Part shown: in pieces, positions 35,266 to 44,052 of the stretch | Position numbering within the stretch: position 1 is the stretch's first letter | Layout: every line of letters begins with the position of its first letter | Source: Butyrivibrio sp. | GTDB lineage: Bacteria > Bacillota > Clostridia > Lachnospirales > Lachnospiraceae | Direction: 5' to 3' | Length of the DNA stretch: 64,000 nucleotides | NCBI GenBank assembly: GCA_017446685.1 | Contig: JAFSQI010000054.1 | Coordinates: 62,001-126,000, forward strand | Notes under the pieces: generated by a model | What the model saw: only the letters and a program-made list of their open reading frames with translations | What the model was told of the DNA's origin: nothing | Database searches by the model: none | Position numbers and translations under genes: made by a program

Positions 35266-37005
35266 TTAGCCAAGAGAATAAAGTGACAACAAATCCGCAA
35301 ATGCTCTGTAAAACTTATAATGAGTCTGATTCCATTGCACTTTCTTACCAATACTGGCAAATATCAAAAAACACTCTCTTTTATCTTTATCTGAAAATTT
35401 AATTCGCACATAGGATTGAACATCCAGTTCGCTTAAAAAATTTTTCACACTGTTTGCATATGGCGGAAGCGCATCTAATCTGTTTACCACAATGAAATTA
35501 TCATCCAAAAGATATTTTTTTCCAGCTTCACCGTTTAATATTCCAAGAACAAAATCACGTGCAGATTCTTCCTTTATGCAATCGCTTCCTGTCGTATATC
35601 TGCAAAAGAACGGCTCCCCAACAAATAATGTCATATGCTGAAATTCAAATGCCTCAGCAAACTCGTCCATAAGATGTTCTACGGAACACGGATTTCCATG
35701 AAGTGTCAGGTCAAACATCTTAACGATCATATCTCCGTAAGACTGGTCTCTTTCATTTATCTTTTTGGAAAAATATCTTTTTTCCCTTATAGCATCCAAT
35801 GTACCATGTTTCGACATAGTATATATTACATAACGATTACGTCCTTTATCCTTAGCCATATAAAGGGAATAATCTGCAAGCATAAATACATCTTCATAAT
35901 TGTCTGCGTCATTCGGAAAACCGGCAGCTCCTATTGATACAGAAAGCGGATTATCCATATCAATCCCTTTATCAGGGAAGGTTGCGCTTACAAGATTTTT
36001 GATGCTCTTAAGCTTAGCTCTAAGCCCATCTTCATTCTGTATGTTATAAAAGACAACCAGAAATTCATCACCGCCAAATCTTCCGGCGATTCCATCATTT
36101 CCAACTTCTGTGGAGATAATGTCAGAAATCTTTTTTATAACTTCATCTCCAAACTGATGTCCGTAAGTATCATTGATGCTTTTAAAAAAATCTATATCAA
36201 TAATTGCAAGTGTTGTTCCCGAAAGTCTGCGACCGTCTATTCTTTCCTTGGCTATCCTTATAATATCAGCTTTGTCCACCAGTCCGGTAAGAGAATCATG
36301 TTTTATACTTGCAGCGTAGTTTTTTCCTTTTGAAGTACCAAGATGAATATGACCTACCACACCTTCAGATTCTCTGCCGTAGAAAACAAATGACTCATCC
36401 ATTATAGTATGTGTCACATTAACATCATCGTTAATAATATTTCCATCAATCCTGGTAGAACTGCGGCCCACACCGGATTTAATCTGCCTGACGAAACTTT
36501 TCACAGCCTCACGTTGCCGGCCTTTAGCCTTTTCAAGCAATAAATCTTCAAATTCACCAAGAGAATATATACCTGAGTCAAATCTCGCATTATCCGTATT
36601 AAAAACAGCTACAGTATCCCTGGATGGAGTATATTCAAAGAAAACATCCTCATACAATTCAAGTTGCGCTTCAAGTGAACCTATTGTATGCGTAAGCTCA
36701 TCGTGCTTTGCCATAATCTCGTCCAAATCAGCAAGCTGAAGCCTTATCATTTTTTCATTGTCTTTAGGCGTTGACCTGACATAATAAAAACTTCGATTAT
36801 TTCCATACCCGATGCGGGCAGGAAACCATTTTCCATCTGCCATATCAACTTTTTCTATAAACTGCTTTCTAAAAGCCGGATCAACATATTCATCCAGTCC
36901 ATTTATAAGATCATTGCTGATAATACTGTATGCCTTTGCATCTGCAGAAATCAGTCTGTGCTTATCTTTTGAAATTATTATTTCGTAAAAGTATTTATCC
37001 TTCAT
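35266..37005 (-). CDS. cytosolic diguanylate cyclase with PAS-like N-terminus and a C-terminal regulatory domain
   Basis: A 579-residue protein without membrane segments. Residues 1-90 look PAS-like (YFYEIIISKDKHRLISADAKAYSIISNDL). After a second region of unclear fold, residues about 240-405 form a GGDEF domain: HDSLTGLVDKADIIR, IIDIDFFKSINDTYGHQFGDEV and the intact active site RFGGDEFLVVF. No RxxD inhibitory site precedes the GGDEF motif. About 170 C-terminal residues resemble the tail of the GGDEF protein at 41252-42640 (phrases such as MSKHGTLDAIREKRYF versus NPDIHGKVVDGILDENF), suggesting a paralogous pair. Predicted product is c-di-GMP; the signal is unknown. Confidence 0.86.
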   Translation of the reverse strand: MKDKYFYEIIISKDKHRLISADAKAYSIISNDLINGLDEYVDPAFRKQFIEKVDMADGKWFPARIGYGNNRSFYYVRSTPKDNEKMIRLQLADLDEIMAKHDELTHTIGSLEAQLELYEDVFFEYTPSRDTVAVFNTDNARFDSGIYSLGEFEDLLLEKAKGRQREAVKSFVRQIKSGVGRSSTRIDGNIINDDVNVTHTIMDESFVFYGRESEGVVGHIHLGTSKGKNYAASIKHDSLTGLVDKADIIRIAKERIDGRRLSGTTLAIIDIDFFKSINDTYGHQFGDEVIKKISDIISTEVGNDGIAGRFGGDEFLVVFYNIQNEDGLRAKLKSIKNLVSATFPDKGIDMDNPLSVSIGAAGFPNDADNYEDVFMLADYSLYMAKDKGRNRYVIYTMSKHGTLDAIREKRYFSKKINERDQSYGDMIVKMFDLTLHGNPCSVEHLMDEFAEAFEFQHMTLFVGEPFFCRYTTGSDCIKEESARDFVLGILNGEAGKKYLLDDNFIVVNRLDALPPYANSVKNFLSELDVQSYVRIKFSDKDKRECFLIFASIGKKVQWNQTHYKFYRAFADLLSLYSLG

Positions 37006-37064
37006 TCCGTCCTCATGTAAACGTGTGTATACCTTGTACTATATTCTTTATTATAGACGAAAAG

Positions 37065-37096
37065 AACCTGCTATTAAATGATAATAACAGGTTTTT
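37065..37096 (+). terminator. terminator-like hairpin in a gene-free gap
   Basis: AACCTG..TATTA and TAATA..CAGGTT arms (37065-37076 with 37082-37093, one mismatch) are followed on the plus strand by TTTTT. No plus-strand gene ends here, so the transcript it would stop is unknown. It could also mark the leader of the GGDEF gene on the other strand. Confidence 0.4.
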
Positions 37097-37143
37097 AATC
37101 AGTTTATAGAATTTTTATTCATTTTTTATAATATAAAAATGCA

Positions 37144-37407
37144 AAATAAAAACGGGCATCCATTAAGCTAATGAACACCCGTTTTTATATAAAATTTTCC
37201 AAGGGACTGCTCCTCTTCTTTCTGTAGCTCATCCGAGCTACCTTTATTTATATAAATCACACCCTTTAGCGACATCTTGACATTCCCTGGCTCCGATGAA
37301 GCATCGCCACCCTCGCTGTAAATGTCAGCCGCTCCGAAAACCGTTGCTCGTCTTTGATGAAGCTTAAGCCATCTAAACTGCTTTGGTTTTATCTGCAATG
37401 TGATTGT
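37144..37407 (-). ncRNA. strongly expressed-looking structured ncRNA, family not recognised
   Basis: About 260 bases lie between an almost ideal promoter (37442-37414) and a strong terminator (stem 37187-37150 followed by TTTTTATTTT). Internal helices are clear: TGACATT/AATGTCA enclosing a CGATGcttCATCG hairpin, and GTAGCTC/GAGCTAC with a GGAT loop. The only frame inside (TTG at 37398) has no ribosome site and runs into the terminator, so it is not called a gene. No match was recognised to SRP RNA, RNase P RNA, tmRNA, T-box or common riboswitches; 6S RNA is possible on size. It is followed by 138 bases before the GGDEF gene. Confidence 0.65.
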
Positions 37408-37413
37408 ATATAT

Positions 37414-37442
37414 AATATAACATCGTCAAACCTTTTTGTCAA
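37414..37442 (-). promoter_or_regulatory. near-consensus promoter of the ncRNA
   Basis: TTGACA (37442-37437), 17 bases, TATATT (37419-37414) on the minus strand. Among the promoters in this window it is one of the closest to consensus, which fits a stable RNA gene. Confidence 0.8.
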
Positions 37443-37576
37443 CCATTTCAAATAATAATATGCTATTTTCAGACTATTCAAACAATTCCTGTATTTATCA
37501 ATAAACAATTCATTTACAATGATTTGTTAAAAAAATAGCCTAAAAAACATTTATAAATAAACTATAAATTTATTAA

Positions 37577-37605
37577 TTGATACATGTTTTTTTTTAATGT
37601 ATCAT
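37577..37605 (+). promoter_or_regulatory. degV promoter overlapped by an inverted repeat
   Basis: TTGATA (37577-37582), 17 bases, TATCAT (37600-37605). The inverted repeat TGATACAT (37578-37585) / ATGTATCA (37597-37604) covers both promoter boxes and is a likely operator, although part of the symmetry comes from the boxes themselves. The remainder of 37443-37576 is AT-rich with nothing recognised. Confidence 0.6.
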
Positions 37606-37647
37606 GTAATAGTGTTTTAAGTGAAATGTCAAAAGAAAGGATACAAT

Positions 37648-38535
37648 ATGAAAGATTATATTTTAAGCTGCTGTTCCACCGCAGATTTAGACGAGCAGCA
37701 CTTTGACAGACGCGATATTCATTATGTTTGTTTTAATTTTGAAATAGATGGTGAGTCATTTCCTGATGATCTTGGCAAATCCATTCCATTTAAAGAGTTC
37801 TATGACAGAATGGCAAAGGGAGCAATTACAAAAACTTCACAGGTTAGTGTAGGTTCATATCTTGAATACTTCGAAGAATTTTTAAAAGAAGGCAAGGATA
37901 TATTACATCTGACACTTAGTTCAGGAATTTCAGGGACTTTAAACTCTGCTACTATCGCCAGAGATCAGCTCCGCGAAAAATATCCTGACAGAAAAATCTA
38001 TGTAGTCGATTCTCTTGCCGCTTCTGCAGGATTTGGTCTTATTATGGACAGACTGGCTGACTTTAGAGATGAAGGCAAAACCATTGATGAACTTTATGAA
38101 TGGGTTATCGAGCACAGGCTGGAATGTCAGCACTGGTTTTTCCTGTCAGACTTATCTTACCTTGTACGCGGAGGAAGAGTTTCAAAGGTTGCAGGTACTA
38201 TCGGAAATGCTCTAAATATCTGCCCTTTATTGAATGTAGATTACCAGGGAAGACTGATCGTAAGATACAAAAAGCGTGGTAAAAAAGCTGTCATGAAGGC
38301 GACTGTAGATAAGATGGCAGAACTTGCAGAAAATGGAACTGACTATAACAGAGAATGCTATATTTCCAACTCTGACTGTTATGATGACGCAAGACAACTT
38401 GCAGATATGATTGAGGCAAGATTCCCTAATCTAAAGGGAAAGATCAGAATTTACAGCATCGGAACAACTATTGGAAGTCACACAGGCCCTGGCACTGTTG
38501 CACTTTTCTTCTGGGGGTCTCAGAGAATCGATTAA
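37648..38535 (+). CDS. degV: DegV-family fatty-acid-binding protein
   Basis: A 295-residue protein of the DegV (EDD) fold that binds a fatty acid and serves FakA-type fatty-acid kinases in Bacillota. Typical blocks are SCCSTADLDEQHFDRRDIHYVCF, KTSQVSVGSYLEYFEEFLKEGKDILHLTLSSGISGTLNSA, VVDSLAASAGFGL, FLSDLSYLVRGGRVSK and the C-terminal IGTTIGSHTGPGTVALFFWG. GTG 37621 is in frame, but AGAAAGG precedes ATG 37648, so that start is chosen. No fakA/dak gene is adjacent. It is monocistronic, with a promoter carrying an inverted repeat and a bidirectional terminator. Confidence 0.92.
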   Translation: MKDYILSCCSTADLDEQHFDRRDIHYVCFNFEIDGESFPDDLGKSIPFKEFYDRMAKGAITKTSQVSVGSYLEYFEEFLKEGKDILHLTLSSGISGTLNSATIARDQLREKYPDRKIYVVDSLAASAGFGLIMDRLADFRDEGKTIDELYEWVIEHRLECQHWFFLSDLSYLVRGGRVSKVAGTIGNALNICPLLNVDYQGRLIVRYKKRGKKAVMKATVDKMAELAENGTDYNRECYISNSDCYDDARQLADMIEARFPNLKGKIRIYSIGTTIGSHTGPGTVALFFWGSQRID

Positions 38536-38591
38536 TTTTTAGCGGAGCGTTTTTTATTTCATAGGAATGCGGAGCAATTTCCTATGAAATA

Positions 38592-38633
38592 AAAAGAGGT
38601 ATCGTAAGATCAACATCCTACGATACCTCTTTT
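38592..38633. terminator. bidirectional terminator between degV and the HPr-like gene
   Basis: A perfect 15-base-pair stem (38592-38606 with 38619-38633) has A-runs before and T-runs after, so it serves converging genes on both strands. A second inverted repeat (TTTCATAGGAA...TTCCTATGAAA) lies just before it at about 38557-38589. Confidence 0.92.
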
Positions 38634-38649
38634 ATTTTGATTAAACCAA

Positions 38650-38895
38650 TCAGCTGATAAGAAGCTGGTTTGCACAGTACTTGTCAATGAGATCTGTGAT
38701 CTTATTGTCATCTCCAATTACTGTAACATCCAATGGTTTAAATAAATTAAGTGATAATAAGCCAACAATCGATTTACCATCGATGAAGCTGTGTCCATCC
38801 TGCACATCAATTTCGCAGGACGACTTGGAGTTCATGTTAATGAACTTCACAATTTGGGACTTGCATCCCAGTGAAACCTTTACTTCTTTTTTCAT
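38650..38895 (-). CDS. HPr-like protein lacking the phosphorylatable histidine (Crh-like)
   Basis: An 81-residue protein with the HPr fold pattern. The Ser46 region is conserved as GKSIVGLLSLNL, placing Ser42 at the HPr-kinase site. The His15 active-site segment (GxHARPA in HPr) is replaced by LGCKSQIVKF, with Cys11 at the histidine position. It therefore cannot take phosphate from PTS enzyme I but could be phosphorylated on Ser by HPrK. That is how Crh works as a CcpA corepressor in Bacillus. Sequence similarity to Crh itself is limited. No PTS genes are near. Confidence 0.72.
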   Translation of the reverse strand: MKKEVKVSLGCKSQIVKFINMNSKSSCEIDVQDGHSFIDGKSIVGLLSLNLFKPLDVTVIGDDNKITDLIDKYCANQLLIS

Positions 38896-39039
38896 ATCTA
38901 AATCCCTCTCTCATAAGCCGCAGGCTTTAACCGGCAACAGAGATTAGTTTAGCACCATGTGTCCAAAATGTGAACACATTAATTATAAAATTTTTATAAA
39001 ATCTAGTAAATTAGTTTCCATGAAACCGCTTACAATTCG

Positions 39040-40701
39040 TTATTCCGTATATACCCTCTTAATTAATCGTTTCTCAAAATCCTTCTCAGGCATAGGATTG
39101 TCATAAAAGAATCCCTGCACATACTTACACCCTACTGATTTAAGCAGTTCCAGCTGGTCAGAGCGCTCAACGCCCTCTGTAAGCACATCAATTCCAAGCT
39201 CTCCTGCCATATTGATAATATTTCTCAAAACAATTTCATCATTCTTATTAACTGTCTCGTTATCTATAAATGATCGGTCTATTTTAATCTGTGAAACAGG
39301 AAAATCCCTTAGATTTGAAAGTGAAGAATAGCCTGTTCCAAAGTCATCTATTGCAGTATCAACACCCCACTCTTTCAGCGTACTCAAGAAGGTAGTCATC
39401 AAAAGTCTCTCATCTTCACTGGCAGTTTCCGTAACTTCTATCTGAATATTTTTTCTCTCAATACCGGATTCATCAATTATCTGAACTATTTCTTTAGCAA
39501 GATTTTTGTAGCTCAAATCTCTTCTTGAAAAATTTACCGAGACCTGAACCGGATCTATGCCTTTCTCTATCCACCCTTTTATATATTCACAACTCTTTTT
39601 TAGAACATAGAGGTCAAGTGAAGCCACCATTCCCTCCTGCTCAAGAATCGGAACGAATTCAGTCGGATAAAGAACTACTCCGTTGCAAAACCATCTGGCT
39701 AAAGACTCAGCGCCTACAATTTCCCCGGTTGTTATATCAACCTTGGGCTGAAGATAAATTCTAAATTCATCACTTGAAAGTGCTTCCTCATAGCGTTCTT
39801 CAATCTGTTTCTGTCTGTATATTCTGGTACTCATAGCCTTATTTACGAATACATAAGGCTTATTCGCAGTATTTTTTGCATAATTAAGAGCCATGGCAGC
39901 TCGCGAAATAAGCTGTCCCGGTTCCTTTAATGACCCATCAACAGCATATACTCCGGTAACAGCAGCAATTTTAAATTCTTCCTTTTTGTCGTTTCGCATA
40001 CCATAAACCGGTACCTCTGACAAGAATTTTAAAAACTGTTTGGTTCTGTTCTTTTTTATCAATGCAGTATAATTATCGCCTCCAAAATGAGCAATAATCT
40101 CATCTTTTTCACAAAATTCTCTTAACTTCGCCGCATATCTTTTCATTATTTCATCGCCCTCGGCAAGACCGTAACGACGACTTATAAGTCCATAGTTTTT
40201 AAGATTAAAGTAAAATGCATCATAATTCATGATTTCTCTGCTCTGGAACAGTTCTTTGGCATAAGCTATAAAACCGCCCGAATTGGGAAGTCCGGTAAGA
40301 TACTGTGTCAATGCGCTTTCACGTACAAATCTGCCAAGAAGGAACTTTTCCATATGGATTATCAAAATATCCATTATAATCGCAAAGTTCTTATATTCCT
40401 CCTCATTCCAGGATTTATCATCATGAAGAAAGATATTGTAGGTAACTGTTTTCTTACCTGCAAAAGAATGCTTGAATAAATAAGCCGGAGCTTCTTTTTC
40501 CGGAACAGGCCCGAATAAAGGAATTACAACCTCAGGCTCTTTGGATTGCTTTGAATCTTTTAAATCGGATACAATAGCCACTATTGAACGGAGTGAAAAC
40601 TCTTTTGCCACATCTGCCAGGGCACTTGGTGTTATCTCAGGTGTTATCTCTTCTTCTGATAATATCTGAACATAGTTCTGGAAGCTTCTTTCAAACGTCA
40701 T
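39040..40701 (-). CDS. GGDEF-EAL protein, probable c-di-GMP phosphodiesterase
   Basis: A 553-residue protein. Residues 1-125 form an unassigned input domain, about 130-290 a GGDEF domain whose active site has decayed to HFGGDNYTAL, and about 300-545 an EAL domain. EAL features are present though the name-giving triplet reads ESL (GAESLARWF): VSVNFSRRDL, IEVTETASEDE, DDFGTGYSSLSNL, KIDRSFIDNE, LTEGVERSDQ and YVQGFFYDNPM. The Glu is retained, so c-di-GMP hydrolysis remains likely, with the dead GGDEF acting as GTP sensor in known relatives. No membrane segments. It starts at ATG 40701 with AAAGG upstream, and no partner gene is beside it. Confidence 0.88.
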   Translation of the reverse strand: MTFERSFQNYVQILSEEEITPEITPSALADVAKEFSLRSIVAIVSDLKDSKQSKEPEVVIPLFGPVPEKEAPAYLFKHSFAGKKTVTYNIFLHDDKSWNEEEYKNFAIIMDILIIHMEKFLLGRFVRESALTQYLTGLPNSGGFIAYAKELFQSREIMNYDAFYFNLKNYGLISRRYGLAEGDEIMKRYAAKLREFCEKDEIIAHFGGDNYTALIKKNRTKQFLKFLSEVPVYGMRNDKKEEFKIAAVTGVYAVDGSLKEPGQLISRAAMALNYAKNTANKPYVFVNKAMSTRIYRQKQIEERYEEALSSDEFRIYLQPKVDITTGEIVGAESLARWFCNGVVLYPTEFVPILEQEGMVASLDLYVLKKSCEYIKGWIEKGIDPVQVSVNFSRRDLSYKNLAKEIVQIIDESGIERKNIQIEVTETASEDERLLMTTFLSTLKEWGVDTAIDDFGTGYSSLSNLRDFPVSQIKIDRSFIDNETVNKNDEIVLRNIINMAGELGIDVLTEGVERSDQLELLKSVGCKYVQGFFYDNPMPEKDFEKRLIKRVYTE

Positions 40702-40796
40702 ATATTACTGCCTTTCGAATTTTATGGATGCAAACAGAAATCCTAATACTAATGATACATCAAATCATTTTGCTATTTCAATGACAATTAATCACT

Positions 40797-40828
40797 AAAA
40801 AAAGACTGTTACACAATGTGCAACAGTC
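40797..40828 (-). terminator. terminator of the HU gene
   Basis: An 11-base-pair stem with one mismatch (40828-40818 with 40814-40804) is followed on the minus strand by TTTTTTTA. It lies 20 bases beyond the hup stop. Confidence 0.88.
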
Positions 40829-40847
40829 CCCTTAAATATGTATTAAA

Positions 40848-41126
40848 TTATTTCTTGTTTACAAGATCCTTAAGAGCCTTACCAGCCTTGAACTTAGGTG
40901 CTACAGATGCAGGAATCTTGATAGCTTCGCCAGTCTGAGGATTCTTACCTGTTCTAGCAGCTCTCTTTGTTGTCTCGAATGTACCAAAGCCAACAAGCTG
41001 AACCTTGCCCTTCTTCTTAAGCTCCTTTGTTACTGTCTCTGTGAATGCATTAAGTGCTGCAGCAGCATCCTTCTTTGAAAGTCCTGCTTCTTTAGCAATT
41101 GCATCGATAAGTTCTGTCTTGTTCAT
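40848..41126 (-). CDS. hup: HU-family histone-like DNA-binding protein
   Basis: A 92-residue HU protein: MNKTELIDAIAKEAGLSKKDAAAALNAFTETV (helices of the dimer body), VQLVGFGTFETTKRAARTGKNPQTGEAIKIPAS (beta-arms with the Pro that inserts between bases) and the C-terminal helix KAGKALKDLVNKK. It bends and compacts DNA as a homodimer and is expected to be abundant. GGAGGG is placed before ATG 41126. It is monocistronic with a strong terminator. Confidence 0.97.
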   Translation of the reverse strand: MNKTELIDAIAKEAGLSKKDAAAALNAFTETVTKELKKKGKVQLVGFGTFETTKRAARTGKNPQTGEAIKIPASVAPKFKAGKALKDLVNKK

Positions 41127-41251
41127 CTAATTTCCCTCCAAAAAGAAATATTTTACTACTTGCCCATTTTACCACTATTACACACATATAACAAGCGAAA
41201 AAGACGAAAAAATAGCCATTTTTGCAATTTTTCCATGCTTTTTCCCTTGAT

Positions 41252-42640
41252 TTATCTGCTTTTCAAAGCAACTTCTATCATTTTAGCAAGATAAGTGAAG
41301 TCTGTAATGTCCGGTTGTGAAAATTTTCGTGATAACTCCCTTGTATTATATAGTACTACAAAGCTATCTTTTCCCAGATGAGTCATCTTATAAATAAATG
41401 CATGCTTTATATTTCTGCGATTAAAAAATGAAAGTCCTTCCCTGGAAGAATTAAGTTGCTTTTCAGGACTATCAATAACTAATACTCCGTTAGAATTAAA
41501 CTTATCCTCTACCGAAAGTTCAGTTAAATAAGTTGCCTCCAAATCGGCTTCGATAACTCTCGTGACACCCTTCTTATCCGCAAGTGCAGAACTTTCAACT
41601 CTCATGTAGCCTAAAAAGCTCTTTTTCAAATTACCGTAGTAAATATATGCCTCATCAAGATTGTAGGTTGCAACAACATTGGTTAAGACTTCTCCGACAG
41701 ACAATTCCATATTACTGGAAAAAAAGCCGTCAATTGTACCAAGTACAAGCTTCATCTTGTCCTGCGGCGCGGCATCCTGTATAGTCTTGAAATTCTCATC
41801 AAGTATTCCGTCAACCACTTTACCGTGAATATCAGGATTATACATGACATACCTGTTCTTGCCCCTGTTTTTCGCCCTATAGAGCATTCTGTCAGCCAGA
41901 TTAAAAAGTGATTCATAGCTCTTTGTATATGTAGGGAATGTGGCTGCACCAACTGATACTGTAACAAGAGGAAGTCCGTTCATATCATGATAAAGTGCCT
42001 CAATTTTTTCTCGTATTGGCTTTAAATACGATCTAAGCTGAGTTCTGTCTATAGCCTTGTCAATTACGAGCATCAGCTCATCCCCGCCAATTCTTCCCGC
42101 TCTACCACCATCAGCAAGAACTGTTTTAATGATACCGGCGACATCCTTAAGAACCTGATCTCCAAAAGAATGTCCCCTGGTATCATTAATATTTTTAAAA
42201 TTATCAATATCAAGAATACATAAATTGACTATATTATCTTCGCTTTCACATCTTTTTCTGGCATAATCTATGATTGCTTTTTTAGTCAAAAGACCGGTGC
42301 TAAAATCAAGCTCTTCTTCTTTATCCTCAGTTTCAAAAGAAGACACATCACGTAAACTGATTTTGATATTAAATGATGATGAATAGGTATTTTTATGACA
42401 AAAAGCCATAACCCACCCATATTCGCCGTTTTTCTTAAGAAGTCTGAAGCACAAGGAAGCTTTTTCTTCTTTTTCAAACAACGCAATCATATCACTTAAA
42501 AGATATCTATCCTCCGGCTTTACACAATCGATAAAGCTATTTCTTTTACCTCTTAAGCAAAAATCTAAATAGTTCTCCTGAACCTCAACCAAATTCAGTT
42601 CTCTGTCAACAATAATTGTCCCCGTGCCGTTAGTAATCAT
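41252..42640 (-). CDS. cytosolic PAS-GGDEF diguanylate cyclase
   Basis: The protein begins with a PAS-type domain (from MITNGTGTIIVDRELNLVEVQENYLDFCLRG). It continues with a GGDEF domain, FSTGLLTKKAIIDYAR, ILDIDNFKNINDTRGHSFGDQV and active site RIGGDELMLVI, and ends with about 190 residues like those of the GGDEF protein at 35266-37005. GGDEL is a tolerated variant. The open frame runs back to ATG 42754, which overlaps the PFK gene by 71 bases and has the ribosome-like AGGGGG directly abutting. ATG 42640 lacks a clear ribosome site but begins the domain exactly, so the start is uncertain. It is closely linked to the PPi-PFK gene and may be cotranscribed. Confidence 0.82.
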   Translation of the reverse strand: MITNGTGTIIVDRELNLVEVQENYLDFCLRGKRNSFIDCVKPEDRYLLSDMIALFEKEEKASLCFRLLKKNGEYGWVMAFCHKNTYSSSFNIKISLRDVSSFETEDKEEELDFSTGLLTKKAIIDYARKRCESEDNIVNLCILDIDNFKNINDTRGHSFGDQVLKDVAGIIKTVLADGGRAGRIGGDELMLVIDKAIDRTQLRSYLKPIREKIEALYHDMNGLPLVTVSVGAATFPTYTKSYESLFNLADRMLYRAKNRGKNRYVMYNPDIHGKVVDGILDENFKTIQDAAPQDKMKLVLGTIDGFFSSNMELSVGEVLTNVVATYNLDEAYIYYGNLKKSFLGYMRVESSALADKKGVTRVIEADLEATYLTELSVEDKFNSNGVLVIDSPEKQLNSSREGLSFFNRRNIKHAFIYKMTHLGKDSFVVLYNTRELSRKFSQPDITDFTYLAKMIEVALKSR

Positions 42641-42683
42641 AAAATTGTACCATGAAAAATCAGTGCTAAACGTTCTCAAACAA

Positions 42684-43943
42684 TCAAAGAATTTCCTGGA
42701 ATCCAGGTCTGTAAAGATGACGCGGAATACCATCAACCATGATAGGTCCGACATCCCCCTGAATAAGAGGTCTTACATAAGTAATAAACTCATTAGTAAC
42801 ATATGTACCATCCTTACTGATCCACTCTCTCGGAACGGTACGCTCATCATTGGCAATCTTGTGTACATCCTTAACTTCTGTACCTGCCTGATAAGGATCA
42901 TCAGAAAGTCTCTCGATAACAACCATCTTTCCGCTGTCACCTTCGTCTGCAGCCTTCATTGCAGCACCACCAACTTCATAAGCTTCAAGGATATCAACAC
43001 GTGAAGCACAGTGGCTTGCAGCTCTCTGAAGTGTACTAAGCTCAATTGCTCTTGTCTTACAGCCACACTCCTGTGCAACTACATTACAAAGATACCTTGC
43101 TGTACCTGTAAGCTGCTTGTGACCAAAAGCATCAACATACTCAATGGAATTATCCATTTCACTTACATATTTTCCATCTTTTGTTCTGATTCCTTCAGAA
43201 ACAGCTACAACGATAGAAGCTTTATTCTTTAAGAGACCTTTGATTTTCTTAATAAATGCATCCATATCAAAAGGAAGCTCCGGAAGATAAATAGCATCCG
43301 GTCCGTCACAGTCCTCACCCTTTGCAAGAGCAGTCGCGCCTGTAAGCCATCCGGCATTTCTTCCCATTACTTCAACAATAATAACCTGTCCGTTACTGGT
43401 TTCAAGTGACCAGCTGTCTCTGATAATCTCTTTTACAGAAGTTCCGATATATTTAGCTGCTGAGCCATAGCCCGGTGTGTGATCTGTAAGAGCAAGGTCA
43501 TTATCAATTGTCTTAGGGCAGCCTACAAATCTGATATCAGAGCCTGTAATAATGGCATAATCAGACAACTTCTTGATTGTGTCCATGGAATCATTACCGC
43601 CGATATAAATAAAGCAGTCAATTTCAAGTTTGACAAGTATTTCAAAGATTTTCTCGTAAATCTCTTTACTTTCAAAAATTTCAGGAAGTTTATATCTGCA
43701 AGAACCAAGATAAGCAGAAGGAGTTCTCTTAAGCAGCTCGATATCAAGTCCACTCTGGATGTGATCAGACAGATCAACATATCTGCCTTCCATAAGACCC
43801 TGAACTCCGTGGATCATTCCGTAAACCTTCTGATATCCACGGTCAATAGCTGTCCTGTAAACCCCCGCAAGAGAAGAATTTATAGCTGCGGTAGGCCCCC
43901 CTGACTGCCCAACAATAACATTTCTTTTCTTTTTCTGTACCAT
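42684..43943 (-). CDS. pfp: pyrophosphate-dependent 6-phosphofructokinase
   Basis: A 419-residue PFK of the group containing PPi-dependent enzymes. VGQSGGPTAAINSSLAG binds the phosphoryl donor. The two residues that separate PPi from ATP use are Asp in GGNDSMDT (Gly in ATP enzymes) and Lys in GCPKTIDNDL (Gly in ATP enzymes), so PPi is the expected donor. The catalytic TIDND, EVMGRNAGWL and AVSEG motifs are present. PPi use makes the step reversible and saves ATP, common in fermentative clostridia. GGAG precedes ATG 43943. The GGDEF gene follows on the same strand. Confidence 0.93.
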   Translation of the reverse strand: MVQKKKRNVIVGQSGGPTAAINSSLAGVYRTAIDRGYQKVYGMIHGVQGLMEGRYVDLSDHIQSGLDIELLKRTPSAYLGSCRYKLPEIFESKEIYEKIFEILVKLEIDCFIYIGGNDSMDTIKKLSDYAIITGSDIRFVGCPKTIDNDLALTDHTPGYGSAAKYIGTSVKEIIRDSWSLETSNGQVIIVEVMGRNAGWLTGATALAKGEDCDGPDAIYLPELPFDMDAFIKKIKGLLKNKASIVVAVSEGIRTKDGKYVSEMDNSIEYVDAFGHKQLTGTARYLCNVVAQECGCKTRAIELSTLQRAASHCASRVDILEAYEVGGAAMKAADEGDSGKMVVIERLSDDPYQAGTEVKDVHKIANDERTVPREWISKDGTYVTNEFITYVRPLIQGDVGPIMVDGIPRHLYRPGFQEIL

Positions 43944-44052
43944 TATCTCCAGTCCCCTTTCAATGTTTATTACTATAATTTAAATAAGAAAAACAAAAAC
44001 CTATACATTTAATTATAGTTTATAAAACGTTTTCGTACAATAATGATGCACG

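Noticed and set aside
37168-37398. A 76-codon frame on the minus strand
   Set aside because: It starts with TTG without a ribosome site, begins at the start of a promoter-driven RNA and ends inside its terminator stem. RNA structure explains the region better.
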